Shown here piece by piece: positions 1 through 9,280 of a stretch of 51,743 bases of DNA. Below the pieces are notes generated by a model. That model did not search any database, was not told the origin of the DNA, and was given only the letters and a program-made list of their open reading frames with translations. The DNA is taken from positions 1-51,743 of the forward strand of contig RZZX01000008.1 of the NCBI GenBank assembly GCA_009929715.1. The letters are read 5' to 3'. The number at the start of each line of letters is the position of its first letter. The stretch's first letter is position 1. The stretch is from Bacteroidia bacterium (GTDB lineage: Bacteria > Bacteroidota > Bacteroidia > Bacteroidales > Bacteroidaceae). The translations under genes and the position numbers were made by a program.

Positions 1-104
1 GGAGTTACTAGAAACAGTGACTGTAGTAATTGGTCTTTAAGTAATTTGCTATTTCTTTTTCTGTCGATAATCTGTGCGATATCTATACCAGGCTTTTAAA
101 CAAA

Positions 105-149
105 ACGAGAGTGGGAAGAAAACTTTCATTTTCTTCCCACTCGTTTTTT
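105..149 (+). terminator. Rho-independent terminator at the left edge
   Basis: A stem of about 16 bp (left arm 105-122 with a 2-nt bulge, right arm 129-144) is followed by a run of six T at 144-149. It would end a plus-strand transcript entering from outside the window and also lies just past the end of susD. Bases 1-99 are open in one plus frame and bases 2-40 in another, so a gene tail may lie there, but neither frame is convincing. Confidence 0.75.
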
Positions 150-205
150 AAATCAGTGATATCTTTTCGATAAATAAATAAATGCTATTTATTTGAATTA
201 TAGCA

Positions 206-1810
206 TTACAATTCATTCTGTTCACATAGCTTATTTCCTTTTACTTCGTCATACGGTATTGCAAACTCCCAAAATTTGCTATCAGCTGTTTGAGGTATTT
301 GTAAGATGTATTTTCCAGTATTACGTGCTATAGCATTCTCCTTTTTCACTCCAGTGAGATATTCTATGTTTTTAGCATTTGCTCTATTAATAATAACTCC
401 GAGTCTTTTTACATCGTAAAACCGTTGGCCTTCACCCCACAAATCGATACGTTTGTTGCGCATAATCTCATTAATTAACGCTTCTCCAGTAGCTGTTGTG
501 TTGTAATCTGGATCACGTGTAACCATTATCGTATTTAAGGTTGTAGCTGCTTCAGTAAACTCATCTTGTTTTGCTTGTGCTTCAGCTTTTATATAATACA
601 TCTCAGCCAAACGCATAATCAACAAGTCTCCGCGGCTATTATCTTTCGCTCTAGCTTTGAATTTGATCGATTGCCCTGTAGTTTCCCAATTTGGATTGTC
701 GAGACCTCCTTTGAAATACTCATTATAGCTTTTTGTTTCTTGATCGTATGCGTCTTCTGGAATTTTATCTCCTCTATCAAGGCAAACCCACCAACCACGG
801 CGTGCATCTTTTTCTCCCATTAAGTCATAAATACCTCGGTTCACAGCAAATCTTAAACCACTGTTATAGCCCTTAAAGTTATAAGAGTAGTCGGCATAAA
901 AGCTAAAGTAACCAAAATCTTGCGTTGGACCTTGAGTATATCCCCACATCCATTCTGTGGCTTTGTAGTCATTGAAGCCATTGCAAAGATCCTTACTTTT
1001 TTGGAGTGTAGCTCCTGATTTCTCGATCGCTTCTTGAGCATACTTCTCTGCATTAACCCAATCTGATTTTGAGAGCGCGATGCGTGCAGCAATACCACAA
1101 GCAGTAGAGTATCTGATAGCATTCTTGATTTTCAAATCAGTTGTTTTAGAAAGATTTTCTAAAGCAATAGTCATGTCCTTGTCTATTTGCGTATAAACTT
1201 CAGCTACAGTAGAGCGCTTAAGAGGCTCTTTAAGTTGGTTCTCATTTCTAATGATTACACCAAGTTGATCATTGGCAGCACCTTTAACATAGCGTTTTCC
1301 GAAAAGCTGAACCAAGTTGTGGTAGGCCCATGCTCTATAAGCATGCCCTTCACCCAAAAGTCTTGATTTGATGTTTTCTGGAAGCTGACTATCGTTCGTA
1401 CCCTTTATGAGTTTATTCGCATGTAAGATAAGTGTGTAATAGAAATCCCATACGCGATAGTTGATTTTACGATTGTCCGAACTTCCATTGGGGTCGATAT
1501 GGTCTTCATACCGGTGCACTCCCATAAAGTAAGCTGGTAGTGTATTGATAAAATCATCTCCCATCATATCTAGCTGCATGTTGATGGCTGCTTGTCCAGT
1601 TCCAAAGAGATGAGCATTATTCCAGTCATAACTATAAGTCATGTAGTGTATACCCTCTAGAATACCTTTTAAACCTTTTTCTGAAGATTCAGCAGTAACC
1701 TCTCCAATAGCCGTTGAAGGTTCTGTGTTTAAGAAATCATCGCCACATCCACTCAGCATGAATAGAGATGCAAGTGCAAATAGCTTAGTGATATATTTAA
1801 TTTTTTTCAT
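206..1810 (-). CDS. SusD/RagB-family surface lipoprotein
   Basis: Outer-membrane lipoprotein that captures a nutrient, usually a glycan or peptide, and closes as a lid over its SusC partner. The 534-residue protein starts with a lipoprotein signal whose lipobox ends SGC, with Cys22 as the lipidated residue. The next residues, G-D-D, fit the acidic surface-export signal of Bacteroidetes lipoproteins. The TPR-rich body and late motifs such as RLAEMYYIKAEA and NKRIDLWGEGQRFYD are typical of the RagB/SusD family. It lies 18 bp downstream of susC and is surely co-transcribed with it. No glycoside hydrolase, lyase, peptidase or sensor lies next to it in the window, so the substrate cannot be inferred. 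Confidence 0.93.
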   Translation of the reverse strand: MKKIKYITKLFALASLFMLSGCGDDFLNTEPSTAIGEVTAESSEKGLKGILEGIHYMTYSYDWNNAHLFGTGQAAINMQLDMMGDDFINTLPAYFMGVHRYEDHIDPNGSSDNRKINYRVWDFYYTLILHANKLIKGTNDSQLPENIKSRLLGEGHAYRAWAYHNLVQLFGKRYVKGAANDQLGVIIRNENQLKEPLKRSTVAEVYTQIDKDMTIALENLSKTTDLKIKNAIRYSTACGIAARIALSKSDWVNAEKYAQEAIEKSGATLQKSKDLCNGFNDYKATEWMWGYTQGPTQDFGYFSFYADYSYNFKGYNSGLRFAVNRGIYDLMGEKDARRGWWVCLDRGDKIPEDAYDQETKSYNEYFKGGLDNPNWETTGQSIKFKARAKDNSRGDLLIMRLAEMYYIKAEAQAKQDEFTEAATTLNTIMVTRDPDYNTTATGEALINEIMRNKRIDLWGEGQRFYDVKRLGVIINRANAKNIEYLTGVKKENAIARNTGKYILQIPQTADSKFWEFAIPYDEVKGNKLCEQNEL

Positions 1811-1828
1811 AATCTACATATTTGATTG

Positions 1829-4800
1829 TTAGAATGAAACAGTGATACTTGATGTGATAGTTTTTGAGTAGTCATAGAATGCCGATTCTACAACACCGCT
1901 ATAGCTTTTCATCGGATTAAGTCCTTTTCTTTTCGATAACAAGAATAAGTTCTCGCCAGCCAAGCTCAAGCGGACGTTGCCTAGTTTTACTTTCTGTACC
2001 CACTCTTTAGGTAGTTGGTATCCGATAGATAGTGACTTTAACATCAATGCACTACTTGAAATAAGGAATCTATCTGATTTCATGGCGTCATATTGGCCAG
2101 AAGTACCTGCGTCAAGGCGAGGAACATTGGTGATATCTCCTGGTTGTCTCCAAGCATTTTTCATATCAATGTGCATGGCCGATCCAGATTTTAGTCTACG
2201 TCCCATTAATCCGGCATATCCAGCATCATAAGTTTTGCCACCTAATTGATAAGAGAAATAGACACTCAAATCGAATGATTTCCAAGTTAGATTAGAGCCA
2301 AATCCACCATAAAGATCAGGAATTGATGTACCACAATAGTGCTTTTTAGCTAGATTTCCATTTTTAGTCCATGTGGCTTTCTCGCCCTCTTTTTCTACTC
2401 CGGCAAAGTTTGGGCTACTAGGGTCGGCATTATCAGGGTATCTTTCATTGTCAAGGCGGTACATGGCTTTTCCATCACTTGGATCCACGCCAATCCATTC
2501 ATTGAGGAAATAGTCATAAACGCTATGTCCCTCCATGTATTTTTGATGACTCAGTTCGATACCATTTTCTTTATTACCTTCTGGTAATTCTACGATTTTA
2601 TTTTTCAGGATTGTACCGTTTATTTTGAAATCCCAATTCCAGTCTTTGTTTTTTAACAAGTTGACAGTAAAGTTCATTTCGATACCATAGTTTCTCACTT
2701 TACCAATGTTCTCATCAATAGAACCAATTCCGGTAGAGGCTGGTAGTGGGTAAGGGAATATCAAATCCTTTGATTCTTTATTGAAAAGCTCGATAGAACC
2801 GTTTAAACGATTGAATACTCCGAATTCAAAAGCCAAGTCATAACTTGTTTGAGTTTCCCATTTTAGTTTTTTATTACCAAAGGTGTTAAGTCTCAATCCT
2901 GCAATGTTATTATTGTTGTTTCCAAACCCATAAGTGGTTTGGTACGCATAATATGAATCCAAGGCATCGTTACCTGTTTGACCTATAGAGGCGCGTATTT
3001 TCAGATCATTTAACCAAGAAATATCCTTTAAGAATGTTTCATTATGTGCATTCCAGCCTGCACCGATCGACCAAAAGTTACCCCATCTGTTATCTGGGTG
3101 AAGGCGTGAGGTGCCATCTCGGCGGTAAGAGAATGAAAGGTTATAAAGGTCGCTATAATCATAGTTAATACGGCCAAAATAGCCCTCTTTTCTATACTTA
3201 TGAGTATAAGACTCTTGCTCGTAGGTTTCAGACAAGTTCTCCATCTCGTCATACCCCAAGAAGCCCATCCCTTTTTTAGATTGCAAAACCGATTGGACGT
3301 CGAACATATAAGACTCATGTCCCAACATGACATTTAGTTTGTGATCGCCAAAGTACTTATTATACTCCAATAGTTGGTTAAAAGTGACAGTTGTACCTCT
3401 TTTATTGGTAATGCGAAGCATTCCAGCAGGTTGGTCACCCATCTCATTGTTGTATCTAAGCTTTGCGATACTGTTATAGAGGTCATAAGCAATGTTTGTG
3501 CGAAATTTCAGCTCCTTTGTCAATTCGATGTCGGCAAAAGTACGGCTGTTAAACGCATCTCTATCAGTTGTTGAGAGGTCTAAGTACGACTCTTCAATAG
3601 GGTTGAAACGGCTACTATATGGACGTCCTTCGCTATGGTCATATCTTTTGTTTCCTTTATCATCCAGGATATAAGAGCCATCCTCGTTGTGCATATGAAT
3701 CGGGTAGATTGGAGCAATGCCACGAACAAATGCGAAAGAGTTTGAGTTAGAACTACCACTACTTGTTTTAGGTGCTTCATCGTGTGAGCGGCTAAATGAA
3801 AGGTTGGTTCCTATCTTAACCCATTTGTTAACTTGGTAGCTCAGGTTTGTGCGGCCATTGTAACGTTGGTACTTAGTCCGAATGCGATACCCATCTTCAT
3901 TAATATAACCCAATGAGAAGAAAGTGGTTACCTTATCATTGTTATAGCTTCCGCTTAAGCTATATTCATTACGAGAGCCTGTGCGAAACAAATCTTTCTC
4001 CCAATCCAAGTCGTCTCCCCATAGCAATCCATTGATTTCAGGGTTAAGCTCGCCATTTGGCATTACTATAGCAGGGAAGGTAAAGCTTCCTGCTTGTGGA
4101 TTTTGAGTCACAGTCAATTCACCTGTTGATTCATTTTCTTCGTATACCGATTTAATACCAGCGTACGGATTGTATCTTAAGTCGTCATAAACATAGTATG
4201 CAGCATATGAACCAGCCTTCTCTTCACTCCAGTTACGGTCATATTTATATTCATTATACCATTGTTGCCAGCGGGTTTTGTAATAGTCCATAATCCCTAT
4301 TTTGTCGTAGTCACTTTGCCCTTTTTGGCTAAAACCTTGGTTCATCGTAAAGGTGAATGACGGTTTTCCGGCGCTCGATTTAGAGCCACTTTTAGTCGTA
4401 ACTAAAATCACACCATTTCCTGCACTAGAACCATAAAGAGATGTTGCTGCTGCGTCTTTAAGGATAGATATGTTTTCAATATCCTGCGCTGGAATATCCG
4501 AAATGGAACCATTGTAAATCGTACCATCTACAATATAAAGAGGGTCCGAAGAAGCATTGATAGAGCCAAAACCGCGGATACGGATGCTACTTGAGGAACC
4601 CGGTTGTCCTGTAGAAGTTGTAACCTGAACACCAGGGGCAATACCACTTAAGGCATTGGTGATGTTTGTCACCGGTCTGTTCTCGAGTTGTTTAGCCGAA
4701 ACAGACGCTTGAGCGCCAACTAGAGATTGTTTTTTTACAGTACCATACGCCACTACGACCACCTCATCTAAGCTTTGTGCATCAGGCTTCAATGTGATTT

Positions 4801-5074
4801 TGAGAGTTGTTTTAATGGGCACCTCTTGTGTTTGCATACCGATGTACGATACTTGTAACACTTTTGAGCTTTTAGGAACATTAGGTAGGTTGAATTGGCC
4901 ATCAATATTAGTAATAGTCCCTATGGTCGTTCCTTTTACTAGTACAGAGGCACCTACTACAGGCTCACCATCTTCTTCCGATACCACGATACCGGTCACA
5001 CTTAGGTTTTGCGCAGTCACTAGGCAGATGCATGTAAACAGCCCTGCCAGTAACAGCATTAGTTTTCTTTTCAT
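1829..5074 (-). CDS. SusC/RagA-family TonB-linked outer membrane transporter
   Basis: Energy-coupled outer-membrane channel that works with the SusD-like protein encoded just downstream. The 1081-residue protein has a signal peptide (1-21), a carboxypeptidase-regulatory-like beta-sandwich (about 24-100), the conserved VVVVAYGTVKKQS stretch that precedes the plug, a plug domain (about 115-235, with the family motifs IRIRGFGSI, DPLYIVDG and ILKDAAATSLYG), and a C-terminal 22-strand barrel ending in an aromatic residue (TVSF). There is no N-terminal STN domain, so direct signalling to an anti-sigma factor is not expected. Length is normal for the family. A -33/-7 promoter with correct spacing lies about 50 bp upstream. 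This coding sequence looks more AT-rich than the genes to its right. Confidence 0.95.
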   Translation of the reverse strand: MKRKLMLLLAGLFTCICLVTAQNLSVTGIVVSEEDGEPVVGASVLVKGTTIGTITNIDGQFNLPNVPKSSKVLQVSYIGMQTQEVPIKTTLKITLKPDAQSLDEVVVVAYGTVKKQSLVGAQASVSAKQLENRPVTNITNALSGIAPGVQVTTSTGQPGSSSSIRIRGFGSINASSDPLYIVDGTIYNGSISDIPAQDIENISILKDAAATSLYGSSAGNGVILVTTKSGSKSSAGKPSFTFTMNQGFSQKGQSDYDKIGIMDYYKTRWQQWYNEYKYDRNWSEEKAGSYAAYYVYDDLRYNPYAGIKSVYEENESTGELTVTQNPQAGSFTFPAIVMPNGELNPEINGLLWGDDLDWEKDLFRTGSRNEYSLSGSYNNDKVTTFFSLGYINEDGYRIRTKYQRYNGRTNLSYQVNKWVKIGTNLSFSRSHDEAPKTSSGSSNSNSFAFVRGIAPIYPIHMHNEDGSYILDDKGNKRYDHSEGRPYSSRFNPIEESYLDLSTTDRDAFNSRTFADIELTKELKFRTNIAYDLYNSIAKLRYNNEMGDQPAGMLRITNKRGTTVTFNQLLEYNKYFGDHKLNVMLGHESYMFDVQSVLQSKKGMGFLGYDEMENLSETYEQESYTHKYRKEGYFGRINYDYSDLYNLSFSYRRDGTSRLHPDNRWGNFWSIGAGWNAHNETFLKDISWLNDLKIRASIGQTGNDALDSYYAYQTTYGFGNNNNNIAGLRLNTFGNKKLKWETQTSYDLAFEFGVFNRLNGSIELFNKESKDLIFPYPLPASTGIGSIDENIGKVRNYGIEMNFTVNLLKNKDWNWDFKINGTILKNKIVELPEGNKENGIELSHQKYMEGHSVYDYFLNEWIGVDPSDGKAMYRLDNERYPDNADPSSPNFAGVEKEGEKATWTKNGNLAKKHYCGTSIPDLYGGFGSNLTWKSFDLSVYFSYQLGGKTYDAGYAGLMGRRLKSGSAMHIDMKNAWRQPGDITNVPRLDAGTSGQYDAMKSDRFLISSSALMLKSLSIGYQLPKEWVQKVKLGNVRLSLAGENLFLLSKRKGLNPMKSYSGVVESAFYDYSKTITSSITVSF

Positions 5075-5127
5075 AAATTCTCTCTCTTAAGTTTTTAATA
5101 AATTAAAATATCTCTATAAACGGGGTG

Positions 5128-5157
5128 CAAAAGTATTAATAAAACTGAAACTAGCAA
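5128..5157 (-). promoter_or_regulatory. susC promoter (-33 TTG, -7 TACTTTTG)
   Basis: Read on the minus strand, TTG (5157-5155) is followed after 19 nt by TACTTTTG (5135-5128). This matches the Bacteroidetes primary sigma consensus (TTG near -33, TAnnTTTG near -7). It predicts a transcript start near 5121 and a 5' leader of about 47 nt. Confidence 0.7.
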
Positions 5158-5474
5158 GTTTTTTTATAAAAAAAGCAATATTTAATGTCTTTTTGTTATG
5201 GAATGATTTAAATATATGTTTTTTAGCATCTGTTTTGTTTCTTGCATAGAACTTGTGAATGCTCTTTTCTTACATATTGTAATTTGTGTAACGTGTTGTT
5301 TTTCTGCTATTTAGCCTCTTTTAATGGTCTTTTAGGATGTAATTACCCCATTTGTAGTTGTTTAAGCCTATAAAATGTAACAGATTGTTTTTCTTTTAGG
5401 TACTTTAAAGACCTATTATGAATCTACTTTTTAAGATAATCTTCCTAACTTAAAGCAGATAAGCATTATTTTCC

Positions 5475-5482
5475 TATATTTG
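5475..5482 (+). promoter_or_regulatory. hflX promoter, -7 element TATATTTG
   Basis: An exact match to TAnnTTTG, 29 bp before the hflX start codon. No clear TTG lies at the -33 position. Confidence 0.6.
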
Positions 5483-5511
5483 CCTCCACTAAAAATATCA
5501 GTAGATTAAGA

Positions 5512-6765
5512 ATGAAAGAATTTGTTATTTCCGAAGCTAAAGTAGAAACTGCGATTCTGGTGGGAGTGATTACTCAGACACAAGATGAACGCAAGACAAA
5601 TGAGTATTTGGATGAATTGGCTTTCCTTGCCGAGACGGCTGGGGCGGAAGTGGTGAAACGGTTTACCCAGAGACTACCTACGGCCCACTCGGTGACGTAT
5701 GTAGGGAAGGGAAAGCTGGAAGAGATCAAACAATACTTGCTGGATGAGGCGGAAGCCGAACGCGAGGTGGGTATGGTGATTTTTGATGATGAACTCTCGG
5801 CTAAACAGCTACGAAACATTGAAGCGGAACTCCAGGTGAAGATCTTAGACCGTACTTCGTTGATCTTGGATATCTTTGCCATGCGTGCACAGACGGCTAA
5901 TGCCAAAACGCAGGTGGAGCTGGCTCAGTATAAATATATGTTGCCACGCTTGCAACGGCTCTGGACGCACTTGGAACGACAAGGTGGTGGCTCGGGCAGT
6001 GGTAAGGGCGGATCGGTAGGGTTACGTGGACCAGGTGAAACGCAGCTCGAGATGGACCGCCGTATCATCTTAAACCGGATGTCTTTGCTTAAAGAACGTT
6101 TGGCGGAGATCGATAAACAGAAGGCTACCCAACGGAAGAACCGTGGACGGATGATCCGCGTGGCTCTGGTGGGGTATACCAATGTGGGTAAATCGACGAT
6201 CATGAACATGCTGGCTAAAAGTGAGGTGTTTGCCGAAAATAAGCTTTTTGCAACACTCGATACGACCGTGCGTAAGGTGATTATCGATAATTTACCGTTT
6301 TTACTTTCCGATACGGTGGGCTTTATCCGTAAACTACCTACCGATTTGGTGGAGTCTTTTAAATCGACTCTTGATGAGGTGCGCGAAGCCGATTTGTTGG
6401 TGCATGTGGTGGATATCTCTCATCCCGGATTTGAGGAGCAGATTGAGGTGGTGAATAAAACACTGGCCGATATTGGTGGCAGTGGTAAGCCGATGATGCT
6501 CATTTTTAATAAGATCGATGCGTATACGTGTATCGAAAAAGCCCCCGACGACCTAACCCCCGCAACGAAAGAAAACTTAACACTCGATGAGCTGATGAAG
6601 ACGTGGATGGCGAAAATGGAGGATAGTTGCCTCTTTATCTCTGCCCGCGAAAAAATTCATTTGGAGGAATTTAAGAGTGTGGTTTATCAGAAGGTGAAAG
6701 ATTTACACGTACAGAAATATCCTTATAATGATTTTCTTTATCAGACTTACGACGTAGAGGAGTAA
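5512..6765 (+). CDS. GTPase HflX, ribosome-associated
   Basis: GTP hydrolase that binds the 50S subunit and helps split or rescue stalled ribosomes under stress. The 417-residue protein has the HflX N-terminal domain (about 15-105, with YVGKGKLEEI and the following D-D-E-L), a helical linker with the glycine-rich GGGSGSGKGG and the family hallmark RGPGETQLE, and then the G domain. The P-loop is GYTNVGKST (221-229), G3 is DTVGFIRKLP and G4 is NKID. A short C-terminal region follows. The start follows a good -7 element. The DUF4954 gene begins 23 bp downstream, so the two probably form one transcript. Confidence 0.96.
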   Translation: MKEFVISEAKVETAILVGVITQTQDERKTNEYLDELAFLAETAGAEVVKRFTQRLPTAHSVTYVGKGKLEEIKQYLLDEAEAEREVGMVIFDDELSAKQLRNIEAELQVKILDRTSLILDIFAMRAQTANAKTQVELAQYKYMLPRLQRLWTHLERQGGGSGSGKGGSVGLRGPGETQLEMDRRIILNRMSLLKERLAEIDKQKATQRKNRGRMIRVALVGYTNVGKSTIMNMLAKSEVFAENKLFATLDTTVRKVIIDNLPFLLSDTVGFIRKLPTDLVESFKSTLDEVREADLLVHVVDISHPGFEEQIEVVNKTLADIGGSGKPMMLIFNKIDAYTCIEKAPDDLTPATKENLTLDELMKTWMAKMEDSCLFISAREKIHLEEFKSVVYQKVKDLHVQKYPYNDFLYQTYDVEE

Positions 6766-6788
6766 TTTGGACTGATAAAGAATAATAG

Positions 6789-8786
6789 ATGAAAAAGTAT
6801 CGTAAGTTGACCGAAGAAGAAATTCTTCGGTTGAAAAGTCAGGCGTGTCTGGCTGATGACTGGAGTCAAGTGGCTGTGGCCGAAACATTTAAAACGGATT
6901 ATGTGCATCATACGCGTTTTTCGGGTGTGGTGAATCTAGGAGTGTTCGAGAAGGAGTTCTCTTTGCCAGGTGGCATCCGTAAGCATAGTGGGTTGAGGCA
7001 TGTCACGTTGCATGGGGTCACGGTGGGCGATAATTGTTGCATTGAGAATATGCAGAATTATATAGCCAACTATGATATCGGGCACGATACGTTTATCGAG
7101 AATGTTGATATCATCTTGGTCGACGGACAGACGGCTTTCGGCAACGGCGTGGAAGTGGCTGTGCTTAATGAAACGGGTGGACGTGAGGTGCTCATGAACG
7201 ATAAACTTTCTGCTCATCAGGCGTATATCTTGGCCTTGTATCGGCACCGTCCGGAGTTGATTAACCGCATGAAGGCGATTACTGATTTCTATTCTCAGAA
7301 GCATGCGTCGGATCGGGGAACCATCGGTAGTCATGTGATGATCGTGAATACGGGATCGATCAAGAATGTGCGGATTGGTGATTATTGCCACATCTGTGGT
7401 ACTTGTCGCTTATCGAATGGTAGTATCAACAGTAATCAGGCAGCACCGGTACATATCGGACATGGGGTGATAGCCGATGATTTTATTATCTCATCGGGTT
7501 CGGAAGTGGATGATGGGACCATGTTGACTCGTTGTTTCGTTGGGCAGGCATGCAAACTTGGGCATAACTATTCGGCTTCGGACTCTCTCTTTTTTAGCAA
7601 TTGTCAGGGTGAGAATGGTGAAGCGTGTGCCATCTTTGCCGGGCCGTATACGGTGACTCATCACAAGTCGACGCTGCTCATTGCCGGCATGTTCTCTTTT
7701 ATGAATGCCGGATCGGGATCGAATCAGAGTAACCACATGTATAAGCTTGGTCCTATTCATCAGGGCACTTTGGAGCGTGGAGCGAAAACCACATCGGACT
7801 CTTATATCTTATGGCCGGCTCGTGTCGGGGCTTTCTCTTTGGTGATGGGACGGCATGTGAATCATGCCGATACCTCCGATTTGCCTTTCTCTTACCTCAT
7901 CGAACAGCAGAATACCACTTACTTGGTGCCAGGGGTTAATTTGCGCAGTGTGGGAACCATTCGTGATGCCCAGAAATGGCCGAAGCGCGATAAGCGGAAA
8001 GATCCGAATAAACTCGACTTTATTAATTACAACTTATTGAGTCCTTATACCATTCAGAAAATGTTTAAAGGTAGAGAGTTGCTGAATAATTTAAGAAAGG
8101 TGTCGGGCGAGACTTCGGAAATATACTCGTATCAAAGTGCAAAAATAAAGAATTCATCGCTCAATAATGGCATTCGATTTTATGAAACGGCCATTCATAA
8201 ATTTCTGGGCAATTCACTTATTAAGCGGCTCGAAGGGGTTGCGTTAGATTCGGATGAGGCGATACGTGAACGGTTTCGGCCGGATACCTCTATCGGGTTG
8301 GGCGAATGGGTCGATATTTCCGGATTGATTGCTCCGAAGAGTGAAGTCGATGAGCTACTGGATGGCATCGAGAATGGGTCGATCAATAAACTGAAAGAGA
8401 TCAATGCGGCTTTTGAGCAGATGCACGCCAATTATTATGTCTATGAGTGGACATGGGCGTATGCTAAGATTCAGGAATTTTATGGGTTGGATCCGGAGGA
8501 ACTTTCGGCGGCCGATGTAAAACAATTGGTGGAGCGTTGGAAGGAGGCGGTGATTGGACTTGATAAATTGGTTTACGAGGATGCCCGTAAAGAGTTCTCT
8601 TTGTCGTCGATGACCGGTTTTGGAGCGGATGGAAACCGCGATGAGATGAAGCAAGATTTCGAACAGGTACGGGGCGATTTTGAGAGCAATCCGTTTGTGA
8701 CTGCTGTGTTGAAGCATATTGAAGAGAAGGGGGCGCTGGGCGACGAATTGATCGGCCGATTAGCTCCGTTGTGCGCCGACCGATAG
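6789..8786 (+). CDS. DUF4954 family protein with left-handed beta-helix
   Basis: Conserved Bacteroidales protein of unknown function. Residues from about 45 to 380 contain many short hexapeptide-like turns (for example VTVGDNCCIENM, IGHGVIADDF, VGQACKLGHN), suggesting a left-handed parallel beta-helix as in sugar-nucleotide acyl- or nucleotidyltransferases. The C-terminal third (about 430-665) is helical. No signal peptide or membrane segment is visible, so it should be cytoplasmic. It follows hflX by 23 bp and is followed by a good terminator. The resemblance to hexapeptide transferases suggests action on a sugar or nucleotide-sugar, but no catalytic residue can be assigned and the function remains open. 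Confidence 0.8.
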   Translation: MKKYRKLTEEEILRLKSQACLADDWSQVAVAETFKTDYVHHTRFSGVVNLGVFEKEFSLPGGIRKHSGLRHVTLHGVTVGDNCCIENMQNYIANYDIGHDTFIENVDIILVDGQTAFGNGVEVAVLNETGGREVLMNDKLSAHQAYILALYRHRPELINRMKAITDFYSQKHASDRGTIGSHVMIVNTGSIKNVRIGDYCHICGTCRLSNGSINSNQAAPVHIGHGVIADDFIISSGSEVDDGTMLTRCFVGQACKLGHNYSASDSLFFSNCQGENGEACAIFAGPYTVTHHKSTLLIAGMFSFMNAGSGSNQSNHMYKLGPIHQGTLERGAKTTSDSYILWPARVGAFSLVMGRHVNHADTSDLPFSYLIEQQNTTYLVPGVNLRSVGTIRDAQKWPKRDKRKDPNKLDFINYNLLSPYTIQKMFKGRELLNNLRKVSGETSEIYSYQSAKIKNSSLNNGIRFYETAIHKFLGNSLIKRLEGVALDSDEAIRERFRPDTSIGLGEWVDISGLIAPKSEVDELLDGIENGSINKLKEINAAFEQMHANYYVYEWTWAYAKIQEFYGLDPEELSAADVKQLVERWKEAVIGLDKLVYEDARKEFSLSSMTGFGADGNRDEMKQDFEQVRGDFESNPFVTAVLKHIEEKGALGDELIGRLAPLCADR

Positions 8787-8821
8787 GGTCTTTTTCCCCT
8801 TAGGAATTTTTTTTTCACTAG

Positions 8822-8871
8822 AATCTGCTGTCACTGATTTATTTTAAATGGGTGGCGGCAGATTTTTTTTT
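8822..8871 (+). terminator. Terminator after the DUF4954 gene
   Basis: A 13-bp stem with two G-U pairs (8822-8834 with 8852-8864) is followed by a long T run ending at 8871. It ends the hflX-DUF4954 transcript. Confidence 0.8.
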
Positions 8872-8998
8872 AGTTGAAACCGTTCTTCGGGATGGTTTGC
8901 GCCATTGGAGTGATTGAATGGTGGCTTTTTAAAGGGGAGGGAATGCTTATAGCAACTAAAGCTACCGCTTTCCTTCGCAAGAGCTAGGCTCTTGGAGT

Positions 8999-9110
8999 GC
9001 GATGACTTAATCGTTAGCCTATAGGCATTCTTTCGTTAGCCTATAGGCAATGTTTCGTTAGCCTATAAGCGATGTTTCGTTAGCCTATAGGCTAACGATT
9101 AAGCTATCGC
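8999..9110. repeat. Palindromic tandem repeat array, 22-bp period, four copies
   Basis: The core CGTTAGCCTATAGGC occurs at 9012, 9034, 9056 (one change) and 9078, exactly 22 bp apart, joined by 7-bp linkers. The last copy completes a perfect palindrome CGTTAGCCTATAGGCTAACG (9078-9097). The whole array is bounded by inverted ends: 9006-9026 is the exact reverse complement of 9083-9103. With two mismatches the pairing extends out to 8999 and 9110. It could fold as one large stem or as several small hairpins, or could be a set of protein-binding sites. It is not a CRISPR array because the linkers are only 7 bp. Confidence 0.85.
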
Positions 9111-9241
9111 TGTTCAAAGTGCTAGTCGATGCGACTTAAAATCTTAATTGATGCCATAAAAAGGCTTGCTTCAACGATAGAAACATGCTCTTGTATAGAT
9201 GATAAAGCGTGAGTAAGGTGTCTCTATCCTTAAATATTCCC

Positions 9242-9249
9242 TATATTTG
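9242..9249 (+). promoter_or_regulatory. ABC-F gene promoter, -7 element TATATTTG
   Basis: An exact -7 element that lies inside the longest possible reading frame of the ABC-F gene but 32 bp before its GTG at 9281. It argues that translation cannot begin at the far-upstream GTG at 9209. Confidence 0.6.
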
Positions 9250-9280
9250 CACTTTAGAACCATATAAATCAAAAAGGAAC

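Larger units (their letters stand above)
5075..5511. other. Divergent intergenic region between susC and hflX
   Basis: AT-rich region of 437 bp holding the susC promoter on the minus strand and the hflX promoter on the plus strand. No other open frame, repeat or strong hairpin was seen between them. Confidence 0.7.
8787..9280. other. Intergenic region upstream of the ABC-F gene
   Basis: About 490 bp without a gene once the ABC-F start is moved to 9281. It holds a terminator (8822-8871), a short hairpin (8978-8994, CAAGAGC-TAG-GCTCTTG), an array of palindromic 22-bp repeats (9006-9103) and the ABC-F promoter. Confidence 0.75.

Noticed and set aside
1-99. Plus-strand frame open from the left edge to a stop at 97
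   Set aside because: A second frame is also open to base 40, composition does not discriminate, and 33 codons at an edge are too few to call; only the terminator at 105-149 is supported.
9006-9103. Possible CRISPR array
   Set aside because: Linkers are only 7 bp and nearly identical, the repeat is palindromic, and no cas gene is present.
9209-9280. N-terminal extension of the ABC-F protein
   Set aside because: The stretch contains the gene's own -7 promoter element and does not resemble ABC-F N-termini, so the GTG at 9281 was preferred.
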